Assembly (NCBI RefSeq): GCF_029193575.1
Contig: NZ_JARGCS010000009.1
Coordinates: 1-64,000 of the forward strand
Direction of reading: 5' to 3'
Length of the DNA: 64,000 nucleotides
From: Pseudomonas entomophila
GTDB lineage: Bacteria > Pseudomonadota > Gammaproteobacteria > Pseudomonadales > Pseudomonadaceae
The translations under genes and the position numbers were made by a program. Of the stretch, positions 45,864 through 57,100 are shown piece after piece. A model generated the notes under the pieces. That model saw only the letters and a list, made by a program, of their open reading frames with translations. It had not been told where the DNA came from and searched no databases. Each line of letters begins with the position of its first letter. Positions within the stretch are counted from its first letter, which is position 1.

Positions 45864-46054
45864 CGTTGTATCCTCAAGGCCGTTGTCGGCCGGCGAAAGG
45901 TGGCTAATCGTTGTTGTGGTGCCGCAAGGCTGGCTGAAAAAAATCAGCAGGTCCATTTGCCGAGGAGTGTGCGTTCGCGCCGTTCGCGAACCATATCCAT
46001 GGGCGACATGGCCGAATCGAATTCCGACGCGCCAACCCTTGTGGTGCGGGGCTG

Positions 46055-46081
46055 GTCGCGATAAGCACGCCGATGTCGCGG
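46055..46081. promoter_or_regulatory. Candidate GbdR site between gbcA and gbcB
   Basis: GGTCGCGAT and TGTCGCGGAT repeat the GTCGC word 20 bases apart (46,055 and 46,075), with ACGCCGATGTCGC resembling the second unit of the cbcX/sdaB site. A further TGTGCGACG lies in reverse sense just after. It sits in the 295-base divergent gap, about 80 bases before gbcB. Confidence 0.45.
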
Positions 46082-46158
46082 ATGGGAATGTGCGACGCCG
46101 CGCGCTTGCGCATTATCGGGGGCATAAGAAGGCCGATAGTCGGCTGCTGGAGATGAAC

Positions 46159-47259
46159 ATGTCCGATACCTTCCTCAACCCGGTCACCACCCAGACCTGG
46201 GCCAACGGCCGCCACATCGTGCGCTGCGTCAAGGTCATCCAGGAGACCTGGGACGTGCGCACGTTCTGCTTCATGGCCGACCAGCCGATCATGTTCTTCT
46301 TCAAGCCAGGGCAGTTCGTCACCCTGGAGCTGGAGATCGAAGGCAAGCCGGTGATGCGTTCCTACACCATCTCCAGTTCGCCGTCGGTGCCGTACAGCTT
46401 CTCGATCACCGTCAAGCGCGTGCCGGGCGGGCAGGTCTCGAACTTCCTTCACGACACCTTGCACGAAGGCCAGGAGTTGGCCGTGCACGGCCCGGTGGGC
46501 TTGTTCAACGCCATGGACTTCCCGGCGCAGAAGGTGCTGTACCTTTCCGGCGGCGTCGGCATCACCCCGGTGATGTCCATGGCGCGCTGGTTCTACGACA
46601 CCAATGCCAACGTCGACATGGTCTTCGTGCACAGCGCCCGCTCGCCGAAGGACATCATCTACCACCGCGAGCTGGAGCACATGGCCTCGCGGATCCCCAA
46701 CTTCAGCCTGCACATCATTTGCGAGAAGCATGGCCTGGGCGAACCCTGGGCCGGCTACCGCGGCTACCTGAACCAGCGCCTGATGGAGCTGATCGCCCCG
46801 GACTACATGGAGCGCGTGGTGTTCTGCTGCGGCCCGACGCCGTACATGAACGCGGTCAAGCGCATGCTCGAAGCGGTCGGCTTCGACATGAAGAACTACC
46901 ACGAGGAGTCGTTCGGCGCGACGCCGCCGGAGGCCAAGGCCGACGCGGTGGAGCATGCCGAAGCGGCGGCGGACGCGCCGGAGCTGGACCTGGCCGAACT
47001 CAACCTGGTGGAGTTCGTCGGCAGCGAGAAGAGCATCCGCATCGCCCCGGGCGAGACCGTGCACGCGGCAGCGGCCAAGGCCGGGCTGATGATCCCCAAG
47101 GCCTGCGGCATGGGCATCTGCGGCACCTGCAAAGTGCTCAAGCTCGGCGGCGAAGTGGAGATGGACCACAACGGCGGGATTACCGAGGAGGATGAAGCCG
47201 AGGGCTACATCTTGTCGTGCTGCAGTGTGCCGAAGGGTGATGTGCGGATCGACTACTGA
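46159..47259 (+). CDS. gbcB: Glycine betaine monooxygenase reductase GbcB
   Basis: Passes electrons from NAD(P)H to GbcA. 366 residues, the known length. FAD domain with RSYTISSSPS, NAD-binding domain with YLSGGVGITPVMSMARWFYD and FCCGPTPYM, and a C-terminal plant-type [2Fe-2S] ferredoxin with CGMGICGTC and a fourth Cys in LSCCSVPKGD. The ATG at 46159 is chosen because GGAG ends 6 bases before it; an ATG two codons earlier touches the site. Confidence 0.95.
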   Translation: MSDTFLNPVTTQTWANGRHIVRCVKVIQETWDVRTFCFMADQPIMFFFKPGQFVTLELEIEGKPVMRSYTISSSPSVPYSFSITVKRVPGGQVSNFLHDTLHEGQELAVHGPVGLFNAMDFPAQKVLYLSGGVGITPVMSMARWFYDTNANVDMVFVHSARSPKDIIYHRELEHMASRIPNFSLHIICEKHGLGEPWAGYRGYLNQRLMELIAPDYMERVVFCCGPTPYMNAVKRMLEAVGFDMKNYHEESFGATPPEAKADAVEHAEAAADAPELDLAELNLVEFVGSEKSIRIAPGETVHAAAAKAGLMIPKACGMGICGTCKVLKLGGEVEMDHNGGITEEDEAEGYILSCCSVPKGDVRIDY

Positions 47260-47278
47260 TCCAGCGGCCAGTGTGAAG

Positions 47279-47370
47279 GCATCGCGGGGCAAGCCCGCGC
47301 CTTCAGGTTCAGCACTGTTCTGAAGAGCCGTGCTGAACCTGTAGTCGCGGGCTTGCCCCGCGAAGCGGCC
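47279..47370. repeat. REP pair, inverted, after gbcB
   Basis: catcgcggggcaagcccgcg and cgcgggcttgccccgcga face each other; they end 15 bases before the chemoreceptor stop and probably end both convergent genes. Confidence 0.87.
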
Positions 47371-47384
47371 CCAGGTTCGTCAGG

Positions 47385-49010
47385 TCAGGTGCGGAACCGC
47401 GCCACCAACCCATTCAGGTCCACCGCCAGGCGTGACAACTCAGCGCTCGCCACGCTGGTCTGGTGCGCCCCGGTGGCGCTCTGCACCGACAGGTCGTTGA
47501 TGTTCACCAGGTTGCGGTCCACCTCGCGCGCCACCTGCGCCTGCTCTTCGGCGGCGCTGGCGATCACCAGGTTGCGCTCGTTGATCTGGCCGACGGCGCT
47601 GGCGATGGTGTCCAGCGCCAGGCCCGCGCCACGGGCGATGTTCAGGGTCGACTCGGCGCGCTCGGTGCTGGTGCGCATCGACTCCACCGCCTGCTCGGTG
47701 CCGCCCTGGATGCTGCCGATCATCCGCTCGATCTCGCTGGTCGACTGCTGGGTGCGGTGGGCCAGCGCGCGCACCTCGTCGGCCACCACGGCGAAGCCAC
47801 GGCCCGCCTCGCCGGCCCGCGCCGCCTCGATGGCGGCGTTGAGCGCCAGCAGGTTGGTCTGGTCGGCCAGGCCTCGGATCACGTCGAGCACCTTGCCGAT
47901 GTCTCGCGATTGCTCGGCGAGCTTGGCCACCAGCCCGGCGGTGGCCTGCACGTCGCCGCTCATGCGCTCGATGGCGCCGACCGTCTCCAGCACCAGGTCG
48001 CGGCCATCGCCGGCCGAGCGGCTGGCCTCACCCGAAGCCTCCGAGGTGCTGACCGCGTTGCGCGCCACTTCTTCCACTGCGCTGGTCATCTCGGTGACCG
48101 CCGTGGCGGCTTGCTGGATCTCGTTGTTCTGCTGGGCCAGGCCACGGGCGCTCTCGTCGGTGACGCTGTTGAGCTCCTCGGCGGCCGAGGCCAGCTGGGT
48201 GGCGGAGCCGGCGATCAACTGCAAGGTGTCGCGCAGCTTGTCCTGCATCTTGGCCATGGCCTTGAGCAGGCGCGCGGCCTCGTCGTTGCCTTCGGCGTGG
48301 ATGCTGTGGGTCAGGTCGCCCTCGGCGATCTGCTCGGCGGCTTGCAGGGCTTCGTCGATCGGCTGGACGATGCTGCGGGTCAGTAGCAGGGCGAACACCA
48401 GGGTCACCACGGCGGCGGCGATCAGCAGGCCGATCACCAGGGTGAAGGCGCTGTCGTACTGGCTGGCGGCCGCTTCGTTGGTTTCGCGGGTCTGGTCGGT
48501 GTTGATCCGCACCAGGGTGTCCATCACCTTGTTGATCTGGTCGGAGTTGGCCAGCAGGTCACGGTTGAGCAGCTCGCGCAACTCATCGAGCTTGCCCGCC
48601 TGGCTAAGGCTGCGCAGGCGCGCCTCGAGCTGGCGGTACTGGCCGAGCAACTGGCCGTACTGGTCGTAGGCCGCCTGTTCGTCGGCGGCTGAGATCAGCG
48701 GCTCGTAGGCGAGGCGGGCTTTGTCGATCTGCAGGTTGCGTTCTTCCAGCAGGCGCTGGATGTCGGCCTGGGCCTGGGCGTCGCGGCTGACCAGCAAGCG
48801 GTAGGAGAGGGTGCGCAGCCGCAGGTTCAGTGCGGTCAGTTCATCGAGGGTCTTGATGCTCGGCACGCTGATGCGTTCGATATCCATGCCGGCCTGGCGG
48901 ATCTTGCCCATCTGCACCAGCGAGAAGGCACCCAGGCCCAGCATCAGTACACCGATCAGGGCGAAGCCCAGCAGCGCGCGAGGGGCGATATTCAGACTAC
49001 GTAGGGACAT
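47385..49010 (-). CDS. Methyl-accepting chemotaxis protein (four-helix-bundle sensor)
   Basis: Membrane chemoreceptor, 541 residues. TM1 (about 10-32), a periplasmic helical sensor of about 155 residues of the 4HB type, TM2 (about 190-210), HAMP ([20 protein letters not shown]) and the signalling domain with hairpin tip [30 protein letters not shown]. The location between gbcB and the glyA-sox operon hints that it may guide cells to quaternary amines, but no ligand can be read from the sequence. Confidence 0.9.
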   Translation of the reverse strand: MSLRSLNIAPRALLGFALIGVLMLGLGAFSLVQMGKIRQAGMDIERISVPSIKTLDELTALNLRLRTLSYRLLVSRDAQAQADIQRLLEERNLQIDKARLAYEPLISAADEQAAYDQYGQLLGQYRQLEARLRSLSQAGKLDELRELLNRDLLANSDQINKVMDTLVRINTDQTRETNEAAASQYDSAFTLVIGLLIAAAVVTLVFALLLTRSIVQPIDEALQAAEQIAEGDLTHSIHAEGNDEAARLLKAMAKMQDKLRDTLQLIAGSATQLASAAEELNSVTDESARGLAQQNNEIQQAATAVTEMTSAVEEVARNAVSTSEASGEASRSAGDGRDLVLETVGAIERMSGDVQATAGLVAKLAEQSRDIGKVLDVIRGLADQTNLLALNAAIEAARAGEAGRGFAVVADEVRALAHRTQQSTSEIERMIGSIQGGTEQAVESMRTSTERAESTLNIARGAGLALDTIASAVGQINERNLVIASAAEEQAQVAREVDRNLVNINDLSVQSATGAHQTSVASAELSRLAVDLNGLVARFRT

Positions 49011-49281
49011 GGAGGCGGTACCTGAAAGGCGTTTCGCGATCCATGCGAAGGAAATTGACCTAATTGCCTATCGGTCGTGACCGCCTAGTCTTGAGGGCTC
49101 GCGCGGAAATTTCGCCGCCTGGGCGTGAGCTTCCTGACAGGCGGTTGACCCAGGTCGGAACAAGGTGCGCCAAGGCCTGTCAATCTTCGCGGGCTGGGGC
49201 CGCTGGTTCCCGATATTTAATGGCGGGGGCGCGCGCATGTCTTTACCATGTGCGCCCTTTGCAACAACCCGAGATAGACGC

Positions 49282-49512
49282 ATGTTGGAAGCATCCCTGA
49301 ATCAACTGGAGCAACTGGTCAACGACCTGATGCACAAGAACACCCAACTGGCCGAGCAGAACCAGCAGCTCGACGCCGAACTGGCCCAGGCCAAGGAAGA
49401 GAACGAAACCCTGCAACTGTCGCTGATGGAGCAGGAAGAGAAGCACGGTGCCACCGCCGCGCGCATCCAGGCCCTGGTCGAGCGCGCCAGCGCGGGTGTC
49501 GTCGGCGCATGA
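49282..49512 (+). CDS. Small coiled-coil protein (TIGR02449 / ZapB-like)
   Basis: A 76-residue protein that is almost one continuous coiled coil (LNQLEQLVNDLMHKNTQLAE QNQQLDAEL...). Its length and heptads recall TIGR02449 proteins and the division factor ZapB. The ATG at 49282 precedes MLEASLNQLE. It overlaps the following zapA-like gene by 4 bases, the arrangement seen for zapA and its small partner in Pseudomonas. Confidence 0.8.
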   Translation: MLEASLNQLEQLVNDLMHKNTQLAEQNQQLDAELAQAKEENETLQLSLMEQEEKHGATAARIQALVERASAGVVGA

Positions 49513-49811
49513 GACTGCACGCGCAGCCGATCAACGTCGTGTCGATCCTCGGCAACGACTATTCGCTCAAGGCGCCCGAAGGCCAGGAGGAGACCCTGTC
49601 GCAAGCGGTGCGCATGCTCAACGCCGCCCTGGCGGAAACCAAGCGCCAGTACCCGACCCTGATCGGCGACAAATTGCTGGTACTGGCGGCCCTTAACCTG
49701 TGCTCCAAGCAGATCGAACTGCAGCGCGAGCACCAGCAGACCCTCGAGCGCACCCAGGCGCAAGTGGATGCGGCGGTGACCGCCATCGCCCGGACCATCG
49801 GCGAGCAATAA
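49509..49811 (+). CDS. zapA: ZapA-family cell division protein
   Basis: ZapA-type proteins bundle FtsZ filaments at midcell. 100 residues: N-terminal ZapA head (QPINVVSILGNDYSLKAPEG), the block LLVLAALNLCSKQIELQREH and a C-terminal coiled coil. It is coupled to the coiled-coil gene before it (ATGA). The usual Pseudomonas zapA lies in another genomic place next to 6S RNA, so this may be a second copy; that cannot be decided here. Confidence 0.82.
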   Translation: MRLHAQPINVVSILGNDYSLKAPEGQEETLSQAVRMLNAALAETKRQYPTLIGDKLLVLAALNLCSKQIELQREHQQTLERTQAQVDAAVTAIARTIGEQ

Positions 49812-49845
49812 TTCAGAACGCCACGGTGAACCTGTGCCGGCCTTA

Positions 49846-49913
49846 TCGCGGCGCAAGCCCGCTCCTGCAGAAACACCGCGTTGCCTGTGGGAGCGGGCTT
49901 GCCCCGCGATAGG
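49846..49913. repeat. REP pair, inverted
   Basis: tatcgcggcgcaagcccgctcc and ggagcgggcttgccccgcgat, between convergent zapA and ltaE. Confidence 0.85.
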
Positions 49914-49934
49914 GGCGGCAAAGGCAATAGCGCT

Positions 49935-50975
49935 TCAGGCAGTGAGAATCGCGCGGATATCCGCCGCCAGCTCGCGCACCCGCGCTTCTTCGGTGTCCCA
50001 CGAGCACATGAACCGCGCGCCGCCGCTGCCGATGAAGGTATAGAAGCGCCAGCCCTTGTTACGCAGGGCTTCCAAGGCCTGTTCCGGCAGTTGCAGGAAC
50101 ACCCCGTTGGCCTCCACCGGGAACATCAGTTCCACCCCCGGCAAATCACTCACCAGCGATGCCAGCAACTGTGCGCAGTGGTTGGCGTGCTTGGCATGGC
50201 GCAGCCAGGCGCCGTCTTCCAGCAGCCCGACCCACGGCGCCGACAGGAAGCGCATCTTCGAGGCCAGTTGCCCGGCCTGCTTGCAGCGGTAGTCGAAGTC
50301 GTCGGCCAGGGCGCGGTTGAAGAACAGGATCGCCTCGCCCACTGCCATGCCGTTCTTGGTGCCGCCGAAGCACAGCACGTCGATGCCGGCCTTCCAGGTC
50401 AGCTCCGCCGGCGAGCAGCCGAGGAACGAGCAGGCGTTGGAGAAGCGCGCGCCGTCCATGTGCAGGTTCAGGCCCAGCTCCTTGCAGGTGGCGCTGATCG
50501 CCTTGAGCTCGTCGGGGCGGTACACGGTGCCGACCTCGGTGGCCTGGGTGATGGTCACCACGCGCGGCTTGGGGTAGTGGATGTCCTGGCGCTTGAGCGC
50601 CACTTCGCGGATCGACTCCGGGGTCAGCTTGCCGTTCACGCTGCGCGCGGTCAGCAGCTTGGAACCGTTGGAGAAGAACTCCGGCGCGCCGCACTCGTCG
50701 GTCTCGACGTGGGCGGTCTCCGAGCAGATCACGCTGTGGTAGCTCTGGCACAGCGAGGCCAGGGCCAGTGAGTTGGCGGCGGTGCCGTTGAAGGCGAAGA
50801 ACACTTCGCAGTCGGTCTCGAACAGCTCGCGGAAGTACTCGGCGGCGCGTTCGGTCCATTGGTCGTCGCCGTAGGCGCGTTCGTGGCCCTGGTTGGCCTT
50901 GGCCATCGCAGCCCAGGCTTCCGGGCAGATGCCGGAGTAGTTGTCGCTGGCGAATTGTTGGTTGTTATCGGTCAT
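49935..50975 (-). CDS. ltaE: Low-specificity L-threonine aldolase
   Basis: PLP enzyme cleaving L-threonine and allo-threonine to glycine and acetaldehyde. 346 residues: PLP-contact TAANSLALASL, HMDGARFSNACSFLGCSP, and the PLP-binding Lys in DVLCFGGTKNGMAVGEAILF. The ATG at 50975 has AGGA upstream. It is divergent from glyA across a REP pair, so both glycine-producing or glycine-using enzymes sit side by side. Confidence 0.92.
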   Translation of the reverse strand: MTDNNQQFASDNYSGICPEAWAAMAKANQGHERAYGDDQWTERAAEYFRELFETDCEVFFAFNGTAANSLALASLCQSYHSVICSETAHVETDECGAPEFFSNGSKLLTARSVNGKLTPESIREVALKRQDIHYPKPRVVTITQATEVGTVYRPDELKAISATCKELGLNLHMDGARFSNACSFLGCSPAELTWKAGIDVLCFGGTKNGMAVGEAILFFNRALADDFDYRCKQAGQLASKMRFLSAPWVGLLEDGAWLRHAKHANHCAQLLASLVSDLPGVELMFPVEANGVFLQLPEQALEALRNKGWRFYTFIGSGGARFMCSWDTEEARVRELAADIRAILTA

Positions 50976-51056
50976 GACGCCTGTCCTTTTTACGACGCAA
51001 GGCAGCACTCTAAACCATCGCTGAAACGGTTGCCTATACAAGCCATTGGTGCTGGC

Positions 51057-51146
51057 TTCATCACGGGGCAAGCCCGCTCCCCCAGGCCAAGCCGCGTTGC
51101 TTGGGCCGCTGGGGAGCCTGTGGGCGCTGGCTTGCCCCGCGATGAA
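51057..51146. repeat. REP pair in the ltaE-glyA divergent gap
   Basis: tcacggggcaagcccgctcc and ggcttgccccgcgatgaag face each other. The gap (50,976-51,291) holds no gene; the glyA promoter must lie between this pair and 51,292, where I see no clear GbdR-like repeat. Confidence 0.8.
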
Positions 51147-51291
51147 GCCAGCACCGACACCCGCGATGTCGTAAACGCGCCATTGCAAGGCGCGCGCAGG
51201 CATCTGTGCCCCCCGGCCCAGTCATACCATCGCGGCAAAGGGTGAGAAGACCCTCATCAGACAAGAAACGATCGCTGCCGGGAGATACACG

Positions 51292-52545
51292 ATGTTCAGC
51301 AAGCAAGACCAGATCCAGGGTTACGACGACGCACTGCTGGCGGCGATCAATGCCGAAGAACAGCGCCAGGAAGATCACATCGAGCTGATCGCCTCGGAGA
51401 ACTACACCAGCAAGCGCGTCATGCAGGCCCAGGGCAGCGGCCTGACCAACAAGTACGCCGAGGGCTACCCGGGCAAGCGCTACTACGGCGGCTGCGAGCA
51501 CGTTGACAAGGTCGAGGCGCTGGCCATCGAGCGCGCCAAGCAGCTGTTCGGCGCCGACTACGCCAACGTCCAGCCGCACTCCGGCTCGTCGGCCAACAGC
51601 GCCGTGTACCTGGCCCTGCTGCAGGCCGGCGACACTATCCTGGGCATGAGCCTGGCCCATGGCGGCCACCTCACCCACGGCGCCAAGGTGTCGTCCTCGG
51701 GCAAGCTGTACAACGCCGTTCAATACGGGATCGACACCAATACCGGCCTGATCGACTACGATGAAGTCGAGCGCCTGGCCGTCGAGCACAAGCCGAAAAT
51801 GATCGTCGCCGGCTTCTCGGCCTATTCGAAAACCCTCGACTTCCCACGCTTCCGCCAGATCGCCGATAAAGTCGGCGCGCTGCTGTTCGTCGACATGGCC
51901 CACGTCGCGGGCCTGGTCGCCGCCGGCCTGTACCCGAACCCGATCCCCTTCGCCGACGTGGTCACCACCACCACCCACAAGACCCTGCGCGGCCCGCGCG
52001 GCGGCCTGATCCTGGCCAAGGCCAACGAAGAGATCGAGAAGAAGCTCAACGCCGCCGTGTTCCCCGGCGCCCAGGGCGGCCCGCTGATGCACGTGATCGC
52101 CGCCAAGGCGGTGTGCTTCAAGGAAGCGCTGGAGCCCGGCTTCAAGGCTTACCAGCAGCAGGTCATCGAAAACGCCCAGGCCATGGCCCAGGTGTTCATC
52201 GAGCGCGGCTACGACGTGGTCTCCGGCGGCACCGACAACCACCTGTTTCTGGTCAGCCTGATCCGCCAGGGCCTGACCGGCAAGGACGCCGACGCCGCCC
52301 TCGGCCGCGCGCACATCACCGTCAACAAGAACGCCGTGCCCAACGACCCGCAGTCGCCGTTCGTCACCTCGGGCCTGCGCATCGGCACCCCGGCCGTCAC
52401 CACCCGTGGCTTCAAGGTCGCCCAGTGCGTGGCGCTGGCCGGCTGGATCTGCGATGTGCTGGACAACCTGGGCGATGCCGACGTCGAGGCCGACGTCGCC
52501 AAGAACGTCGCCGCGCTGTGCGCCGACTTCCCGGTCTACCGCTGA
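51292..52545 (+). CDS. glyA: Serine hydroxymethyltransferase GlyA
   Basis: Interconverts glycine plus methylene-THF and serine, turning glycine and C1 units from demethylation into serine. 417 residues. The PLP lysine is in [40 protein letters not shown] is the family N-terminus and [20 protein letters not shown] the middle. First gene of the glyA-soxBDAG-purU unit. GGGAG lies 8 bases or so before the ATG. Pseudomonas has other glyA copies. Confidence 0.96.
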   Translation: MFSKQDQIQGYDDALLAAINAEEQRQEDHIELIASENYTSKRVMQAQGSGLTNKYAEGYPGKRYYGGCEHVDKVEALAIERAKQLFGADYANVQPHSGSSANSAVYLALLQAGDTILGMSLAHGGHLTHGAKVSSSGKLYNAVQYGIDTNTGLIDYDEVERLAVEHKPKMIVAGFSAYSKTLDFPRFRQIADKVGALLFVDMAHVAGLVAAGLYPNPIPFADVVTTTTHKTLRGPRGGLILAKANEEIEKKLNAAVFPGAQGGPLMHVIAAKAVCFKEALEPGFKAYQQQVIENAQAMAQVFIERGYDVVSGGTDNHLFLVSLIRQGLTGKDADAALGRAHITVNKNAVPNDPQSPFVTSGLRIGTPAVTTRGFKVAQCVALAGWICDVLDNLGDADVEADVAKNVAALCADFPVYR

Positions 52546-52559
52546 GTGGAGTAACCAAC

Positions 52560-53810
52560 ATGCAACGCTATTCGGGCTTCGGCCTTTTCAAGCACTCCCT
52601 CAGCCACCACGAGAACTGGCAGCGCATGTGGCGCACGCCGACCCCTAAGAAGGTCTACGACGTGGTCATCGTCGGCGGTGGCGGGCATGGCCTGGCCACC
52701 GCCTACTACCTGGCGAAAGAGCACGGCATCACCAATGTCGCGGTGGTCGAGAAGGGCTACCTGGGCGGCGGCAACACCGCCCGCAACACCACCATCGTGC
52801 GTTCCAACTACCTGTGGGACGAGTCGGCGCACCTGTACGAACACGCCATGAAGCTGTGGGAAGGGCTGTCGCAGGACATCAACTACAACGTGATGTTCTC
52901 CCAGCGCGGCGTCTACAACCTGTGCCACACCCTGCAGGACATCCGCGACTCCGAGCGCCGGGTCAACGCCAACCGCCTCAATGGCGTGGACGGCGAGCTG
53001 ATCCGCACCGAGCAGGTGGCCGCCGAGATCCCGTACCTGGACTGCTCGAAGAACACCCGCTACCCGATCCTCGGCGCCACCGTGCAGCGCCGTGGCGGCG
53101 TGGCCCGTCACGATGCCGTGGCCTGGGGCTATGCGCGCGCCGCCGACGCCCTGGGCGTGGACCTGATCCAGCAGACCGAAGTGATCGGTTTCCGCAAGGA
53201 AAACGGCGCGGTGATCGGCGTGGAAACCAACAAGGGCTTCATCGGCGCCAAGCGCGTCGGCGTGGTCACCGCCGGTAACTCCGGGCACATGGCCAAGCTC
53301 GCCGGCTTCCGCCTGCCGCTCGAATCGCACCCGCTGCAAGCGCTGGTGTCCGAGCCGATCAAGCCGATCATCGACAGCGTGATCATGTCCAACGCCGTGC
53401 ACGGCTACATCAGCCAGTCCGACAAAGGCGACCTGGTCATCGGCGCCGGCATCGACGGCTGGGTCGGCTACGGCCAGCGCGGCTCGTACCCGGTGATCGA
53501 GCACACCCTGCAGGCGATCGTCGAGATGTTCCCGATCCTGTCGCGCGTGCGCATGAACCGCCAATGGGGCGGCATCGTCGACACCACCCCGGACGCCTGC
53601 CCGATCATCTCCAAGACCCCGGTCAAGAACATGTTCTTCAACTGCGGCTGGGGCACCGGCGGCTTCAAGGCCACCCCAGGCTCGGGCAACGTCTTCGCGG
53701 CGAGCCTGGCCAAGGGCGAGATGCACCCACTGGCCGCGCCGTTCTCCATCGACCGTTTCTACAACGGCGCGCTGATCGACGAACACGGCGCCGCTGCCGT
53801 CGCCCACTGA
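52560..53810 (+). CDS. soxB: Sarcosine oxidase beta subunit SoxB
   Basis: Catalytic flavin subunit of heterotetrameric sarcosine oxidase (sarcosine to glycine and C1). 416 residues: FAD-binding [40 protein letters not shown] and [20 protein letters not shown], the region where covalent FMN binds in relatives. [16 protein letters not shown] is the C-terminal flavin contact. Starts 14 bases after glyA; GGAG precedes the ATG. Confidence 0.96.
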   Translation: MQRYSGFGLFKHSLSHHENWQRMWRTPTPKKVYDVVIVGGGGHGLATAYYLAKEHGITNVAVVEKGYLGGGNTARNTTIVRSNYLWDESAHLYEHAMKLWEGLSQDINYNVMFSQRGVYNLCHTLQDIRDSERRVNANRLNGVDGELIRTEQVAAEIPYLDCSKNTRYPILGATVQRRGGVARHDAVAWGYARAADALGVDLIQQTEVIGFRKENGAVIGVETNKGFIGAKRVGVVTAGNSGHMAKLAGFRLPLESHPLQALVSEPIKPIIDSVIMSNAVHGYISQSDKGDLVIGAGIDGWVGYGQRGSYPVIEHTLQAIVEMFPILSRVRMNRQWGGIVDTTPDACPIISKTPVKNMFFNCGWGTGGFKATPGSGNVFAASLAKGEMHPLAAPFSIDRFYNGALIDEHGAAAVAH

Positions 53811-53826
53811 CCCGGAGACAACCGTC

Positions 53827-54159
53827 ATGTTGCACATTTTCTGTCCCCACTGCGGCGAGCTGCGCTCCGAAGAAGAATTCCATTCCTCGGGCCAGGCGCA
53901 CATCGCCCGCCCGCTGGACCCGAACGCCTGCTCCGACGAGGAGTGGGGCACCTACATGTTCTTCCGCGACAACCCGCGTGGCCTGCACCACGAGCTGTGG
54001 GACCACGTCGCCGGCTGCCGCCAGTACTTCAACGTCACCCGTGACACGGTGACCTACGAGATCCTGGAAACCTACAAGATCGGCGAGAAGCCTCAAGTCA
54101 CCGCCGCCGGCAAGCAAGCCGCCGCCGCGACCGCCAAGGGCCAAGGGGAAAAAGTATGA
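53827..54159 (+). CDS. soxD: Sarcosine oxidase delta subunit SoxD
   Basis: Small zinc-binding subunit that holds the alpha subunit, 110 residues. Zinc ligands are Cys6 and Cys9 in FCPHCGELRSEEEF, with His60 and Cys64 in WDHVAGCRQYF. EEWGTYMFFRDNPRGLHHEL is the family core. The Ala/Lys-rich tail is longer than in Corynebacterium SoxD. Overlaps soxA by 4 bases. Confidence 0.95.
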   Translation: MLHIFCPHCGELRSEEEFHSSGQAHIARPLDPNACSDEEWGTYMFFRDNPRGLHHELWDHVAGCRQYFNVTRDTVTYEILETYKIGEKPQVTAAGKQAAAATAKGQGEKV

Positions 54160-57100
54160 GCCAGACCTATCGCCTCGCCAGCGGCGGACGCATCGACCGC
54201 AGCAAGGTCCTGAACTTCACCTTCAACGGCAAGACCTACCAGGGCTATGCCGGCGACACCCTGGCCGCCGCGCTGCTGGCCAACGGCGTCGATATCGTCG
54301 GGCGCAGCTTCAAGTACTCGCGCCCGCGCGGCATCATCGCCGCCGGCACCGAAGAGCCGAACGCCATCCTGCAGATCGGCTCCAGCGAAGCCACGCAGAT
54401 CCCCAACGTGCGTGCCACCCAGCAGGCGCTGTACTCGGGCCTGGTGGCCAGCAGCACCAACGGCTGGCCGAACGTCAACAACGACGTCATGGGCATCATC
54501 GGCAAGGTCGGCGGCAACATGATGCCGCCGGGGTTCTACTACAAGACCTTCATGTACCCCAAGTCGTTCTGGATGACCTACGAGAAGTACATCCGCAAGG
54601 CCGCGGGCCTGGGCCGCGCGCCGCTGCAGAACGACCCCGACAGCTACGACTACATGAACCAGCACTGCGACGTGCTGATCGTCGGCGGCGGCCCTGCCGG
54701 CCTTGCCGCTGCGCTGGCCGCTGGCCGTAGCGGGGCGCGGGTGATCCTCGCCGACGAACAGGAAGAGTTCGGCGGCAGCCTGCTCGACAGCCGCGAAACC
54801 CTCGACGGCAAGCCCGCCGCCGACTGGGTCGCCGCGACCCTCGCCGAGTTGCAAGGCCTGCCGGAAGTGACCCTGCTGCCACGTGCCACGGTCAACGGCT
54901 ACCACGACCACAACTTCCTGACCATTCACGAACGCCTCACCGACCACCTCGGCGACCGCGCGCCGATCGGCCAGGTGCGTCACCGCGTGCACCGTGTGCG
55001 CGCCAAGCGCGTGGTGCTCGCCGCGGGTGCTCATGAGCGCCCGCTGGTGTACGGCAACAACGACCTGCCGGGCAACATGCTGGCCGGCGCCGTGTCCACC
55101 TACGTGCGCCGCTACGGCGTGGCGCCGGGCCGCAAGCTGGTGCTCTCGACCAACAACGACCACGCCTACCGCGCCGCGCTGGACTGGCACGACGCCGGCC
55201 TGCAAGTGGTGGCCATCGCCGACGCGCGCCACAACCCGCGCGGTTCGCTGGTCGAGGAAGCGCGCGCCAAGGGCATTCGCATCCTCACCTCCAGCGCGGT
55301 GATCGAAGCCCGTGGCGGCAAGCACGTCAGCGGCGCCCGCGTGGCGGCCATCGACGCGCAGGCACACAAAGTCACCAGCCCCGGCGAGTGGCTCGACTGC
55401 GACCTGGTCGCCACCTCCGGCGGCTACAGCCCGGTCGTGCACCTGGCCTCGCACCTGGGCGGCCGCCCGGTGTGGCGCGAAGATATCCTCGGCTTCGTGC
55501 CGGGCGATGCGCCGCAGAAGCGCGTGTGCGTGGGTGGTGTGAACGGCGTCTACGCGCTCGGCGACGTGCTCGCCGAGGGCTTCGAAGGCGGCGTGCGCGC
55601 AGCCTCCGAGGCGGGCTTCAAGGCCAGCGCCGGCACCCTGCCGAAAACCGTGCAGCGCAAGGAAGAGGCCACCGTGGCGCTGTTCCAGGTGCCGCACGAC
55701 AAAGGCACCGCGCGCGCGCCGAAACAATTCGTCGACCAGCAGAACGACGTCACCGCCGCGGCCATCGAACTGGCCACCCGCGAGGGCTTCGAGTCGGTCG
55801 AGCACGTCAAGCGCTACACCGCGCTGGGCTTCGGCACCGACCAAGGCAAGCTGGGCAACATCAACGGCCTGGCCATCGCCGCCCGTTCGCTGGGCATCGG
55901 CATCCCGGAAATGGGCACCACCATGTTCCGCCCCAACTACACGCCGGTGACCTTCGGCGCGGTGGCGGGCCGGCACTGCGGCCACCTGTTCGAACCCGTG
56001 CGCTTCACCGCCCTGCATGCCTGGCACGTGAAGAACGGCGCCGAGTTCGAGGACGTCGGCCAGTGGAAGCGCCCGTGGTACTTCCCCAAGCCGGGCGAAG
56101 ACATCCACGCCGCCGTGGCCCGCGAGTGCAAGGCGGTGCGTGACAGCGTCGGCCTGCTCGACGCCTCGACCCTGGGCAAGATCGACATCCAGGGCGCGGA
56201 CGCGCGCGAATTCCTCAACCGCGTGTACACCAACGCCTGGACCAAGCTCGACGTGGGCAAGGCCCGCTACGGCCTGATGTGCAAGGAAGACGGCATGGTC
56301 TTCGACGACGGCGTGACCGCCTGCGTCGGCGACAACCACTTCATCATGACCACCACCACCGGCGGCGCGGCCCGCGTGCTGCAATGGCTGGAGCTGTACC
56401 ACCAGACCGAATGGCCGGAGCTGAAGGTGTACTTCACCTCGGTCACCGACCACTGGGCGACCATGACCCTGTCCGGCCCCAACAGCCGCAAGCTGCTGGC
56501 CGAGATCAGCGACATCGACCTGGACAAGGAAGGCTTCCCGTTCATGAGCTGGAAGGAAGGCAACGTCGGCGGTGTGCCGGCGCGGGTCTTCCGCATCTCG
56601 TTCACCGGTGAGCTGTCGTATGAAATCAACGTGCAGGCCAACTACGCCATGGGCGTGCTGGAGCAGATCGTCGAGGCGGGCAAGCAGTACAACCTGACCC
56701 CTTACGGCACCGAGACCATGCACGTGCTGCGCGCCGAGAAGGGCTTCATCATCGTTGGCCAGGACACCGACGGCTCGATGACCCCCGACGACCTCAACAT
56801 GAGCTGGTGCGTGGGCCGCAACAAGCCGTACTCGTGGATCGGCCTGCGCGGCATGAACCGCGAAGACACCACCCGCGAGAACCGCAAGCAGCTGGTGGGC
56901 CTCAAGCCGGTCGACCCGAACGTGTGGCTGCCGGAAGGCGCGCAACTGGTGTTCGACCCGAAACAGCCGATCCCGATGGACATGGTCGGTCACGTCACCT
57001 CCAGCTACGCGGCCAACTCCCTGGGTTATTCGTTCGCCATGGGCGTGGTCAAGGGCGGCCTCAAGCGCCTGGGCGAGCGGGTGTATTCGCCGCAGGCCGA

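Noticed and set aside
54093..56993. 966-codon open frame opposite soxA
   Set aside because: Same reason: antisense to a certain gene, composition dominated by Ala, Val, His, Gly, with no domain.
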